Positions 1 to 10,912 of a DNA stretch of 64,000 nt are shown here, piece after piece. Each line of letters begins with the position of its first letter. The stretch's first letter is position 1. The notes under the pieces were generated by a model that saw nothing but the letters and a program-made list of their open reading frames with translations, did no database searches and was not told the DNA's origin. The position numbers and the translations under genes were made by a program. Origin of the DNA: Nocardia rhizosphaerihabitans (lineage in GTDB: Bacteria; Actinomycetota; Actinomycetes; Mycobacteriales; Mycobacteriaceae); assembly GCF_014646295.1 (NCBI RefSeq), contig NZ_BMNE01000007.1:62001-126000 (forward strand), in the 5' to 3' direction.

Positions 1-1
1 C

Positions 2-1159
2 ATGGTGCCCAAGGCGGGCTCGGCCTACACCTACGGCTATGTCTCGCTCGGTGAGCTGGCGGGCTGGTTCATCGGCTGGGATCTGCTGCTGGAATACATC
101 GCGGTCGCGGCGGTGGTCGCCATCGGTGTGTCCGGATACTTCGGGTTCCTGCTCGACCAGGTCGGGCTGACCCTGCCGGAATGGATGCTCGGCGCGCCCG
201 ACACCGGTGACGGACGGGTCGTCGATCTGTTCGCGGTGCTGTTCTGCCTCGGCACCGCGTGGGTGCTCTCGCGCGGAATCGCCAGCGTCGGCCGGTTCGA
301 GACGATCGCGGTCGGGATCAAGGTGGCCCTGGTGGTGCTCATCGTGGTGCTCGGGGTGTTCCACATCGACAGCGCCAACTACGACCCGTACTTCCCGTTC
401 GGCGTCGGCGCCGTGTGGACGGGTGCGGCGACGGTGTTCTTCGCGGTGTTCGGCTACGACGCGATGAGTACCGCGGCCGAGGAATCGGTCGACGGGCGCA
501 AGCATCTGCCCAAGGCGATCATCTATTCGCTGGCCATCGCGATGGTGCTCTACGTGCTGGCCACGCTGGTTCTCACCGGCATGCAGAAATACACCGAGAT
601 CAGCCCGACCAGCGGCTTCTCCACCGCGTTCGAGTCGGTCGGGATGCCCGGCGTCGCCAATATCATCGCCGTCGGCGCGATCGTCGGCATCATCACCGTG
701 GTGCTCACCTTCATGCTCGGCGTCACCCGGGTGTGGTTCGCGATGAGCCGCGACGGACTGCTGCCGGAGTGGTTCGCCAAGACCCACCCGACCCGCAAGG
801 TGCCGACCAGGGTGACCTGGATCGTCGGTGTCGGCGCGGCGATCCTGGCCGGCGTACTGCCGATCAACACCGTCGCCGAGCTCACCAACATCGGCATCCT
901 GATGGCCTTCATCGTGGTGTGCGTGGCCGTGATCGTGTTGCGGCGCACCAGGCCCGACGCGCCGCGCTCGTTCCGGCTGCCGTTCATGCCCGTCATCCCG
1001 CTGATCGGCATCGGGTTCTCGGCCTACCTGATCTACTCGCTGCCGTGGGAGACATGGGTGCGGTTCCTGGCTTGGCTGGTGGTGGGTCTGGTCGTCTACT
1101 TCGGCTACTCACGCACGCATTCGGTGATGAACCGGACGGCGCCGCAGCCGAGCGAGTAG
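2..1159 (+). CDS. APC-family amino-acid permease, 5'-truncated by window edge
   Basis: Amino-acid/polyamine/organocation permease in the cytoplasmic membrane, a secondary transporter of amino acids or related cations. The visible 385 residues start inside the protein: the opening PKAGSAYTYGYVSLGE is the conserved segment around helices 2-3 of APC permeases, so roughly the first 70-100 residues lie outside the window and the Met at base 2 is not the true start. About ten hydrophobic helices follow, including the family's GYDAMSTAAEE segment. The gene ends 34 bp before a same-strand TetR gene, which may regulate it. The substrate cannot be assigned from sequence. Confidence 0.9.
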   Translation: MVPKAGSAYTYGYVSLGELAGWFIGWDLLLEYIAVAAVVAIGVSGYFGFLLDQVGLTLPEWMLGAPDTGDGRVVDLFAVLFCLGTAWVLSRGIASVGRFETIAVGIKVALVVLIVVLGVFHIDSANYDPYFPFGVGAVWTGAATVFFAVFGYDAMSTAAEESVDGRKHLPKAIIYSLAIAMVLYVLATLVLTGMQKYTEISPTSGFSTAFESVGMPGVANIIAVGAIVGIITVVLTFMLGVTRVWFAMSRDGLLPEWFAKTHPTRKVPTRVTWIVGVGAAILAGVLPINTVAELTNIGILMAFIVVCVAVIVLRRTRPDAPRSFRLPFMPVIPLIGIGFSAYLIYSLPWETWVRFLAWLVVGLVVYFGYSRTHSVMNRTAPQPSE

Positions 1160-1193
1160 GCAGGCCACGGACGGTCTGTGCTGTGATGGGCCG

Positions 1194-1820
1194 ATGAGGT
1201 CAGGGCACGAGGTCGAGGCGGCGGACGAGCCGGGGGCGCGTCCGCCGCGGCGGCGCCGCGATCCGGCGAAGACGCGCGAAGCCATCATCGTCGGACTGCT
1301 CGCCGCGATCACCGAGGGCGATTTCGCGCCGACGACCCGCGAGATCGCCGCTCGGGCAGGTACTTCCGAGCGCAGCATCTTCGTGCACTTCCCCGACCGC
1401 GATGCCCTGCTCCTCGCCGCGACCGAGTACCAGTCCGCCACGGTGGAGGCCTGCCTGGTGACACCCGATCCCGAACTGGCGCTCGCCGAGCGGATCGCGA
1501 TCGTGGTGCGGCAGAGCGGTGCGATCTTCGATCTCCAGCGCACCCCACGCCTGCCCGGTCTGCAGGAATCGCGGTCGGTCGCGGCGATCGACGCGCGCAT
1601 GCGCCGCACCGACGAACGCATCCGCGCCGTCCTCGCCGCGCACTTCGCCCCCGAACTCACCCGGCCCGACGGCACCATCGACGACGAACTGCTCGACCTC
1701 ATCGATGGCACACTCGCCTGGCCGATGCGCCACCACCTGCAGGACCGGCGCGGGCTGTCGGGAGCCCAGGCCTCGGCGGCGCTCGAGCGGGCGTTGCGGC
1801 TGCTACTCGCTCAGCGCTGA
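1194..1820 (+). CDS. TetR/AcrR-family transcriptional regulator
   Basis: 208-residue one-component repressor. The N-terminal helix-turn-helix covers about residues 35-65 (TTREIAARAGTSERSIFVHFPDRDALL), followed by a divergent all-helical ligand domain. The N-terminus is rich in Arg (PPRRRRDPAKTR). It lies 34 bp after the permease on the same strand, so co-transcription and control of the permease are plausible but unproven. Its last 18 bp overlap the 3' end of the convergent ligase gene. No clear Shine-Dalgarno precedes the ATG. The ligand is unknown. Confidence 0.88.
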   Translation: MRSGHEVEAADEPGARPPRRRRDPAKTREAIIVGLLAAITEGDFAPTTREIAARAGTSERSIFVHFPDRDALLLAATEYQSATVEACLVTPDPELALAERIAIVVRQSGAIFDLQRTPRLPGLQESRSVAAIDARMRRTDERIRAVLAAHFAPELTRPDGTIDDELLDLIDGTLAWPMRHHLQDRRGLSGAQASAALERALRLLLAQR

Positions 1821-3869
1821 CTCCGGTCGCACCAGCACCCGCTTGAGGATCTTGCCGGTCTCCCCGCGCGGCAGGGCGTTGAGGAACGTCACATCGCGCG
1901 GGACCGAGAAACGGCTGAGCCGGTTGCGGATGTAGGTCCGCACCATGTCCGAATCCAGGCCCGCCCCTTCGCGTTTCACCACGAACGCGGCCAGCCGCTG
2001 ACCGAACTCCCGGTCGGGGACGCCGACGACGGCCACCTCGGTGATCTGCGGCAGGTTCGCCAGGGCTTCCTCGACGGGTCGCGGGAAGACGTTCTCGCCG
2101 CCGGAGATGATCATCTCGTCGTCGCGGCCGGCCACGAACAACCGGCCCGCGGCGTCGAGATAGCCGAGGTCGCCGGTGTCGAGCATGCCGTCGGCCTCCT
2201 CCGGCGGCGCCGCGTTGACGTAGCCGTCGAAGAGCATGTGATTGGCGACGAAGATGTGCCCGGTGGCGCCGACCGGCACCGGCCGCAGGTCGGGACCGAG
2301 CACGGCCACACGGGTGCCCAGCGGCGGTCGGCCCGCGGTGGTCGGCGAGACCCGCAGGTCGGCGGGGGTGGCGACGCTGGCCCAGGAGACCTCGGTCGAG
2401 CCGTACACGTTGTAGAGCACGTCGCCGAAGGTGTCGAGGAAGCGCAGCACGGTGGCCCCGGCCAGGGGGGCGCCGCAGCTGACGACGTGCCGCAGGCTCG
2501 ACAAGTCGAAGCTCGCGCGCACGTCACCCGGCACGTCGAGCAGGCGCTCGACCATGGTCGGGACCACGATCAAGGTGGTGATCCGGTGCTGGGCGATCGC
2601 CCGCAGGCAGTCGAGGGCGTCGAAGCCGTCGGTGAGCACCACGGTGGCGCGCAGTGCGGTGCTCAGCTGCAATCCGGCCAGGCCCCAGGTATGGAACAGC
2701 GGCGCCGGGATGAGCATGACCTCTTCGACCCGCAGCGGAATCCGCGACAGCAGCGCGGCGATCGTGCCGAAGCCCTTGGCGTGCGGGCGGCGCGCGCCCT
2801 TGGGCGAACCACTGGTGCCCGAGGTGAGCACGATCAGTCTGCCGGGATGCGCCGGCACGGGGAAGTCGGTGTTTCCCGACGCGATCAGGCCGTCGACCGT
2901 GGTGCGATCCGGGTCCGGCGGCAGATCGTCGGTGGTGTATCGCGGGACGTCGCTGTGCAGGTAGCGGATCAGCGTTTCCAGCGGCCCGTCGACGAAGACC
3001 GCGCTGAGCCGGTGCCGCTGCACGATCTCCTCGATCCGCCGCCCGGACAGTCCGGCATTGAGCAGCGCCACGTCGACGCCGAGTTTGCCCGCGGCGACCA
3101 TGGTTTCGACCATGCCCGCGTGATTACGGGACAGCAGGCCGATCGCGTCACCCGCGCGCAGACCCAGCGCGTGCATCGCTCCGGCGAGCGCGGTGGACCT
3201 GGTGTCGACCTCGGCGAAGGTGCGGGTGCCGCGCGAGTCGATCAGCGCGAGCCGATCCGGCGCGTGCGCCGCGCCCGCGGCGTATCCGCCCGCCAGATTG
3301 AAGCCCCACTTCGACAGGGAGCGAAGCTGTTTCACCATCGAGATGGGTTCGGGACGCATCAGCCCGGTCGCCGCGATGCTGCGTGCCACCCCGGCGTTGC
3401 GCCGGATCATCGAGCGTTCGGCGTTGACCACCACCGAGGATCGGGTGCCCGCGATGACGTCGGCGGTGCGGCGCAGCCCCGCCTTCACCCAGTCGGTGAC
3501 CGTGGAGTTGCTGCGTTCGCCGAGCAGCGGGTGCACTCTGGCCGCGGCGAACAGGGTGATGTCGAGGCGCGTGCGCTGCTCGTCGCCGCGCAGCCGGACC
3601 GAGGCGAAGCTGCCCAGCGCCGGGCTGCGCAGTTCGAAACTCTCGTACCAGCGCCCGATCACGAGGACGAACTCGTGCGTCTCGATCCCCGCGGCGGCCG
3701 ACCCGACCCGCACCTGCCACACCACCGACCCGTCGGGTCGCTCGACCCGTTCGCAGCTGCCGATGCCGGTGAACATCCGCGGATAGCTCTGCGGATCCAG
3801 CAGGACATCCCACAGTGATTGACGCGCGATCGTGAAATCCGCGGTGACATCGATGACGTCGGTGACCAA
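1803..3869 (-). CDS. SRPBCC domain fused to acyl-CoA ligase (ANL superfamily)
   Basis: About 688 residues if read from the TTG at 3869, which sits 8 nt after GGAAGAG; the open frame extends further upstream to 4046 and a GTG at 3959 is an alternative. Residues 1-150 form a START/polyketide-cyclase-like SRPBCC domain (TADFTIARQSLWDVLLDPQS). Residues about 185-688 are a complete AMP-forming ligase: P-loop TSGTSGSPKG at about 349-358, YGSTE, DTGDLGYLDAAG, the hinge GRDDEMIISGGEN and the C-terminal lysine in PRGETGKILK. It should activate a carboxylic acid to an acyl-CoA. The N-terminal cavity domain may bind a hydrophobic substrate; that role is inference. The fusion order is unusual. Confidence 0.88.
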   Translation of the reverse strand: MVTDVIDVTADFTIARQSLWDVLLDPQSYPRMFTGIGSCERVERPDGSVVWQVRVGSAAAGIETHEFVLVIGRWYESFELRSPALGSFASVRLRGDEQRTRLDITLFAAARVHPLLGERSNSTVTDWVKAGLRRTADVIAGTRSSVVVNAERSMIRRNAGVARSIAATGLMRPEPISMVKQLRSLSKWGFNLAGGYAAGAAHAPDRLALIDSRGTRTFAEVDTRSTALAGAMHALGLRAGDAIGLLSRNHAGMVETMVAAGKLGVDVALLNAGLSGRRIEEIVQRHRLSAVFVDGPLETLIRYLHSDVPRYTTDDLPPDPDRTTVDGLIASGNTDFPVPAHPGRLIVLTSGTSGSPKGARRPHAKGFGTIAALLSRIPLRVEEVMLIPAPLFHTWGLAGLQLSTALRATVVLTDGFDALDCLRAIAQHRITTLIVVPTMVERLLDVPGDVRASFDLSSLRHVVSCGAPLAGATVLRFLDTFGDVLYNVYGSTEVSWASVATPADLRVSPTTAGRPPLGTRVAVLGPDLRPVPVGATGHIFVANHMLFDGYVNAAPPEEADGMLDTGDLGYLDAAGRLFVAGRDDEMIISGGENVFPRPVEEALANLPQITEVAVVGVPDREFGQRLAAFVVKREGAGLDSDMVRTYIRNRLSRFSVPRDVTFLNALPRGETGKILKRVLVRPESALSE

Positions 3870-4182
3870 ACTCCGTGCTCTTCCCGTCGGCCTGTTCGAC
3901 CAGCTCGGTCGGCGGGCAAATATGGGCGCCGCGATCGATACCGTGGCGCGGGTCGTCACGCTACCCGTCCGTGCCGCTCCTCGATCAAGAATCAGACAAA
4001 ACCGGTGGTTCGGGACCGCTTCAGCCGGAGTTTGGTTGCCGGACACACCTCACGACGTTGCAGATGTGAAACTCTCCAATTGCTTGCACCCCACCCGAGG
4101 ATGCCGAAGTATTGCTGGCAGTACCGACCCGATCTGCATGAGTCGCCGCGACGAGCGGCGCGACTAGCGAAGAGGTGTGGAC
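3870..4182. other. Intergenic region, ligase / Clp ATPase (313 bp)
   Basis: Divergent promoter region between the minus-strand ligase and the plus-strand Clp ATPase. If the ligase starts upstream (GTG 3959 or beyond) part of it is coding. I see one imperfect inverted repeat, GTATTGC-TG-GCAGTAC at 4109-4124, about 60 bp before the Clp start. No HAIR (HspR) or CIRCE site, no convincing -35/-10 pair and no small ORF were recognised. Confidence 0.5.
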
Positions 4183-6756
<2,574 letters not shown>

Positions 6757-6762
6757 ACCCAG

Positions 6763-6802
6763 ACGGCGGTGACCCGGTCCGCGTGGACCGGGCCACCGCC
6801 GT
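6763..6802. terminator. Hairpin terminator between convergent genes
   Basis: An 18-bp stem (6763-6780 with 6785-6802) with one mismatch and a four-base GCGT loop lies just after the Clp ATPase stop and just before the 3' end of the minus-strand secreted-protein gene. There is no T-run, as is common for actinobacterial terminators. It probably works in both directions. Confidence 0.8.
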
Positions 6803-6809
6803 GTTCGGG

Positions 6810-7202
6810 TCAGCCGCCGGTGACCACGCAGGACTCGCCGAACCGGTAGCCCCTGCCGACGCTCACATCGGCGCCGCGGCCGACGCCGCCCTGCAGTGCC
6901 GCCAGGCTGTGCGGTCCGCTGCTCGAGGGCACCCAGTCGATGCTGGCGGTGCCGTCGAGCGGGACGACAACGGCCAGCAGCGTGCCGTTGTCGTAGAAGG
7001 AGACAGGTTCCATGTCGACGCTGAGCCGGGCCACCAGATGGTGGGTGCAGCCGGTGCCGTAGTTGGTTGCCATCCCGACGCTGAGTCCGGGGTCGACCGT
7101 CAATTGCGAGACCGCCGCGGAGGCGGACGGTGAGCCGATCGTCATGGCCAGCAACGCCGTCCCGGTGGCCGCGAAGGCGAAGGCGAATTTCCTGTCACTC
7201 AT
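6810..7202 (-). CDS. Small secreted protein with possible Ig-like fold
   Basis: 130 residues with a clear Sec signal peptide: DRK, a hydrophobic core, then SASA cleavage near residue 29. The mature protein of about 100 residues is rich in beta-type residues. It has two cysteines (GTGCTHH and GESCVV) that could form one disulfide, and the segments VSFYDNGTLLAVVVPLDGTA and GPHSLAAL recall bacterial Ig-like repeats. The ATG is preceded by AAGGA at 8 nt. It is not recognised as a named family; an extracellular role is inferred from the signal peptide only. Confidence 0.75.
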   Translation of the reverse strand: MSDRKFAFAFAATGTALLAMTIGSPSASAAVSQLTVDPGLSVGMATNYGTGCTHHLVARLSVDMEPVSFYDNGTLLAVVVPLDGTASIDWVPSSSGPHSLAALQGGVGRGADVSVGRGYRFGESCVVTGG

Positions 7203-7336
7203 ATCTCACGTCCTTGTGCTGCGGGGCCGGCCGAACGCGAGGCCGGCGAGTCGTGCTCAATCCTCGCCCCATCGTGGGGGCGATGGTGGGAGAACACACG
7301 AAACGTTTGCTGCTCGCCAGGCCTCGGTCCGGACGG

Positions 7337-7696
7337 CTATCCCCGCGACCAGAGTGCGGGCGTGTTCGGCGGTGTCCAGTTCGGGTCGTGGACGGTGTGC
7401 GCCTGCCTGCAGCTGTAGGTAACGCCCTGGTAGGTGACCTTGTCACCGATCGCGTAGGTGGAGCCCTGCCGCCACGACGTCGTCGCAGGCGCGGTGGTCG
7501 TCAGGTGGTGGGTGGTCGTGGTGGGTGGGGTGGTGGCCTTCCGATGTTTGCCGGATGTTGCCGGGACGCGGCACAGTTGGCAACAGGACCTCTTACCGAG
7601 AGTAGGGCTTACGGCTCGGCGACGGGGCTGGCGAACGTTGCGCGACTTCCTCGAAATTCGTCCGTTCCTCGGCTCAGGTGAGGATTGCGCACCCCG
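7337..7696 (-). pseudogene. Remnant of a protein with C-terminal chitin/cellulose-binding module (CBM5/12-like)
   Basis: A minus-strand frame open from the stop at 7697-7699 to the stop at 7337-7339 contains no ATG, GTG or TTG. Its C-terminal 45 residues (7340-7474) form a typical CBM5/12 (ChtBD3) module: aromatic-rich W-x5-Y-AIGDKVTYQGVTYSC, then AHT, NWTPPNTPALW and the stop. It is preceded at 7475-7540 by a Thr/Pro-rich linker (KATTPPTTTT...). Upstream of the linker the frame is Arg-rich and resembles no enzyme. This is what would remain if the catalytic N-terminus of a secreted chitinase- or LPMO-like protein had been deleted. A frameshifted or leaderless live gene is less likely. Confidence 0.6.
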
Positions 7697-7711
7697 TCAC
7701 GGTGCCGCGGG

Positions 7712-8950
7712 TCAGCGCGGGGTGACCCGGAGCGGCAGGCTCGCGTGCCGCCGGACGAACAGGCTCGGCACCCAGCGCGGCGGTGCGTCGTCGTCCAGGG
7801 TGAACCGTTCGGTGCGCTCGAGCAGCAGGGTGATCGCGGCCGTCGCTTCGAGGCGGGCCAGTGCGGATCCGATGCAGAAGTGCGCGCCCGCGCCGAACGC
7901 CGCGTGCGCCCGTCCGCGAGGCCGCTCCAGGTCGACGACATCGGGCGCGCCGAACATCGCCGGATCGCGGTTGGCCGCGCCCCACAGCAACAGCAGGTGA
8001 CTGCCCGCGGGGAGCGCGACGCCGGCCAGCTCGGTATCGGCGACGACGTGCCGGTGATGGCCGCGGAACGGCGACTCCACCCGCAGCGCTTCGTCCAAGA
8101 ACGCGGGCACCAGCTCGGGACGATCCCGCAGTCGCGACTGGAGGTCGAGGTCGGTCGCCAGCAGGCGGGTCGCCGAGGCGATCAGACCGGCGGTCGACTC
8201 ACCGCCGGCACCGACCAGCTGCACCACGATCAGCACCGCCTGCTGCTCGTCGATGCGCCCGGCGGCCAAGGCCGCGGCGAGCACATCGATCAGCGCTTCC
8301 GGCGAATCCTGCCCGGCCGCACGCTCTTTCGCCGCAACCACCGCCTGGTAGGCGTAGTTGGCCAGTTCGGCGGCCGAGGTGATCAGCGCCGCCATCCTGC
8401 CGTCGGCGACGATGCCGCCCAGCATCTCGGTGGAGTCGTACGCCCACGACAGCAGCTGCGGCACATCGGCGCGCGGGAACCCGACGAGTTCGGCGATCAG
8501 CGCGAGCGGTAGCCGGTCGGCGATGCCGGTGGCCCAGTCGATCCGGTCACCGTCGAGCTCCTCGGCCCAGAGCTGCTCGGTGAGCGCGGTGACCACGGGC
8601 CCCAGGGTGCGAACCCGTTTGGCCAGCGCCGGGCCGACGATGCCGCGATGCGCGGAGTGCACGGCACCGTCGGCGGTGGCCAGCACGTGCACGGCCTGTC
8701 CGGTCGAATCGAGGTCGAAGGTCACCGGCGCCGCTCCCGGTTGGGCGACGAGCACCCCGGTCAGATGCGAGGAGAAGTCCGCCGTCCGCGCGGTGGCCTC
8801 GGCGACCGCGGCCCACGACGCGACGAGGAAGAAGTCGGTACCCGGCACCCGATGGACCGGCGCGTGTTCACGCAGCGTCCGATACAGGGGGTAGGGGTCG
8901 TCGAGCACCGCCGCATCGAAGAGATCGATCGCCCCGAGATCCGTGGTCAT
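7712..8950 (-). CDS. Cytochrome P450
   Basis: 412-residue soluble bacterial P450 monooxygenase. The EXXR pair is EALR in the K-helix. The heme loop is FGAGAHFCIG with the ligand Cys at residue 359. The I-helix has GAGGEST in place of the usual AGxDT, keeping the Thr. No ferredoxin or reductase gene is adjacent. The ATG follows AGGAAAGG by 8 nt. The gene is divergent from a TetR gene 200 bp away, with a pair of palindromes between them, so TetR-controlled expression is likely. The substrate is unknown. Confidence 0.93.
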   Translation of the reverse strand: MTTDLGAIDLFDAAVLDDPYPLYRTLREHAPVHRVPGTDFFLVASWAAVAEATARTADFSSHLTGVLVAQPGAAPVTFDLDSTGQAVHVLATADGAVHSAHRGIVGPALAKRVRTLGPVVTALTEQLWAEELDGDRIDWATGIADRLPLALIAELVGFPRADVPQLLSWAYDSTEMLGGIVADGRMAALITSAAELANYAYQAVVAAKERAAGQDSPEALIDVLAAALAAGRIDEQQAVLIVVQLVGAGGESTAGLIASATRLLATDLDLQSRLRDRPELVPAFLDEALRVESPFRGHHRHVVADTELAGVALPAGSHLLLLWGAANRDPAMFGAPDVVDLERPRGRAHAAFGAGAHFCIGSALARLEATAAITLLLERTERFTLDDDAPPRWVPSLFVRRHASLPLRVTPR

Positions 8951-9019
8951 CGCCGCCGCCTTTCCTGGTCAGGTTGTCGGCCCTCACCGTGTCCCGGGGC
9001 GAACAGGAGGTCAACCGCC

Positions 9020-9034
9020 GTCTCACCATGAGAC
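9020..9034. promoter_or_regulatory. TetR operator O1 (P450 side)
   Basis: Perfect inverted repeat GTCTCA-CCA-TGAGAC centred at 9027, 70 bp upstream of the P450 start. It has the same arms as the second site, and the two centres are exactly 100 bp apart. Confidence 0.75.
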
Positions 9035-9119
9035 CGCCTGCACACCCGGCGCACCGGCGACCCATATCGCGAAAACACGATCTTCCAGCACTGACTCGGG
9101 TAGACAATTTCGAGAGAAC

Positions 9120-9134
9120 GTCTCAGCCTGAGAC
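9120..9134. promoter_or_regulatory. TetR operator O2 (regulator side)
   Basis: Perfect palindrome GTCTCAG-C-CTGAGAC centred at 9127, ending 16 bp before the tetR start and partly in its leader. It is a probable autoregulatory site paired with the copy at 9020-9034. Confidence 0.78.
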
Positions 9135-9150
9135 AGCGAAGGAGCTCCCG

Positions 9151-9699
9151 ATGACCGCCGACTGGCTGGCAGGCGGCGACCGCCGCACCGTCGCGATCGA
9201 CCGGATCGAACGCGCCGCCCTCGCGCTGTTCCTCGAACGCGGCATCGACGACGTCACCGCCGAGGACATCGCCGCCGCCGCAGGCTGCTCCCGCGCGACG
9301 ATGTACCGCTACGTCGGCGGGAAACCACGCCTGGTCCGCGCCGTCATGGTCAGGGCCGCGGGCACGGTCGTCGCCCGCGTCGAAGCCGCCGTCGACCAGG
9401 TGCCCGCGGGCCGTCGCCCGGTCGAGGCGATTCTGGCCGCGGTCGCCGCCCTCCGCGCCGATCCGGTCCTGCGGCAGTGGCTGATCCGGCACCGCTCCCC
9501 CGACACCGACGAATTCCTCGCCGAGGCACCCGAACTCGGCCGCATCGCGACCGCACTGACCCGCATCGCCCCCGACGATGCGGCCGCGGCCTGGATCGTG
9601 CGGGTCGTGCTCTCGCTGCTCACCTGGCCACTGCCCGATGCCGCGGCCGAACGTCAGCTGGTCGAACGGTTCGTCGGCCCGGCCCTGCGCGCCCGCTGA
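9151..9699 (+). CDS. TetR-family repressor of the divergent P450 (probable)
   Basis: 182 residues from the ATG at 9151, chosen because AAGGAG lies 6 nt upstream; the frame is open further upstream but that stretch contains the operator. The N-terminal HTH is TAEDIAAAAGCSRATMYRYVGGKPRLV (about residues 38-65), followed by a helical effector domain. It is divergent from the P450 gene with two matching palindromes in between, the classic layout of a local repressor. It ends 7 bp from the convergent conservon P450. The effector is unknown, perhaps the P450 substrate. Confidence 0.88.
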   Translation: MTADWLAGGDRRTVAIDRIERAALALFLERGIDDVTAEDIAAAAGCSRATMYRYVGGKPRLVRAVMVRAAGTVVARVEAAVDQVPAGRRPVEAILAAVAALRADPVLRQWLIRHRSPDTDEFLAEAPELGRIATALTRIAPDDAAAAWIVRVVLSLLTWPLPDAAAERQLVERFVGPALRAR

Positions 9700-9706
9700 G
9701 CGCGGA

Positions 9707-10912
9707 TCAGGGCATCGGCAGCGGCGGCGTCTTCGGGAACTCGACCGGCAACGCGGCCAGCGACCGGTGGAACGGCCCGGGCCGCCACACCAATTCCTCG
9801 GCGGGCACGGCCAGCGTCAGCTCCGGCAGCGCGTCGAGCAATTGGTCGATCGCGTCCTGCACGATCAGATACGCCACCGACTTGGCCGGGCAGCCGTGCG
9901 GGCCCGCGCTCCACGCCAGATGCGCCCGGTTGTCGACCACATCGCGCCCGGCGATGGCCGGATCGTTGTTGCAGGCCGACATGCTGATCACGACCGGTTC
10001 GTGCGCGGGCAGCCACATCTCGTCTACCAGGATCGGCTGACGCGGATAGGTCATGCAGAAGTTTGCCAGCGGCGGGTCGGTGAAGAGCACCTCGTCGAGC
10101 GCGTCGCGGGTCGACAGGCTGCCACCGAGCACATTGCCCGCGAAACGATCGTCGGTGAGCATCAGCCGCAGCGTGTTGACCACCAGGTTCAGCATCGGCT
10201 CGATGCCTGCGCCGTAGAGCACCAGCAGCTGGTGCACCATCTCCTCGTCGGTGAGCGCGGCCGGGTGGTGCAGCAGCCGGGTGGCGACGTCGTCGCCCGG
10301 CTCGCGCTGCCGCAGCGCGACCAGGTCGGTCAACGCGGAGGCGAGCAGGTTGTTGCCCGCTTCGGCGTCGTCGCCCTCGAAGATCTGCGCCATGCCGGTG
10401 GCGACCTGCGTCCCGATCTCCGGCGTGCAGCCCAGCATCGAGTTCAGCGCCTGGAACACCAGCGGAAACGCGTACTGGCTCAACAGGTCCGCCGAGCCGG
10501 TCGCGCAGAAGCTGTTGATCAACGGAATCGCGAACTGCTCGATGGTGGCGTGCATCGCGTACAGGTCCACGCCGGCGATACCGGCGACATTGGCCTGCCG
10601 GTACCTGGCGTGCTCGGCGCCGGTGGTGCGCAGCGCGGCCGGCCGGAACTGCAGCATCGGCAGCACCGGGCAGTCCTGCGGGATGGTGCGCTGCCACGTC
10701 CGCGGATCGGCCGGGAAGTGCTCGGGATCGTTGAGGATCCGCACCGCCGTGTGATATCCGATCACCAGCGTCGCGCGGATTCCCGGCGACAACTCGACCG
10801 GCACCACCGAACCGAACCGGCGCCGCATCTCCCGGTAGGCCGCCTGGGGATCGGCGGCGAACTCGGGCGCGTACATCGGCACCCGCTCGTCGGCCGAGAG
10901 GTCCACCGTCAT
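9707..10912 (-). CDS. Conservon cytochrome P450 (CvnE/RarE type, EXXR absent)
   Basis: 401 residues, last gene of a five-gene conservon; its ATG overlaps the GTPase stop (ATGA, 10909-10912). The heme loop is WSAGPHGCPAK with Cys341. At the expected EXXR position, 67 residues before the Cys, the sequence reads EVLF (274-277), so the Arg is replaced. The I-helix LYGAGIEPML lacks the conserved acid/Thr pair. Conservon P450s of the CYP157 type in Streptomyces are known to lack EXXR. It may act as an output of the conservon membrane complex and not as an ordinary oxygenase; that is inference. Confidence 0.9.
   Translation of the reverse strand: MTVDLSADERVPMYAPEFAADPQAAYREMRRRFGSVVPVELSPGIRATLVIGYHTAVRILNDPEHFPADPRTWQRTIPQDCPVLPMLQFRPAALRTTGAEHARYRQANVAGIAGVDLYAMHATIEQFAIPLINSFCATGSADLLSQYAFPLVFQALNSMLGCTPEIGTQVATGMAQIFEGDDAEAGNNLLASALTDLVALRQREPGDDVATRLLHHPAALTDEEMVHQLLVLYGAGIEPMLNLVVNTLRLMLTDDRFAGNVLGGSLSTRDALDEVLFTDPPLANFCMTYPRQPILVDEMWLPAHEPVVISMSACNNDPAIAGRDVVDNRAHLAWSAGPHGCPAKSVAYLIVQDAIDQLLDALPELTLAVPAEELVWRPGPFHRSLAALPVEFPKTPPLPMP

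Noticed and set aside
2238..3818. Long plus-strand open frame opposite the ligase gene
   Set aside because: Arg/Gly/His-rich translation without domain motifs, antisense to a gene with complete ANL motifs; typical of high-GC shadow frames. The same applies to similar long frames elsewhere, for example 9578-11059 and 11573-13582.
7203..7336. GC-rich repeats (GCCGGC pairs; CGCCCC/GGGGCG) downstream of the CBM remnant as a terminator
   Set aside because: Stems are 6 bp or less without a T-run; too weak to call.
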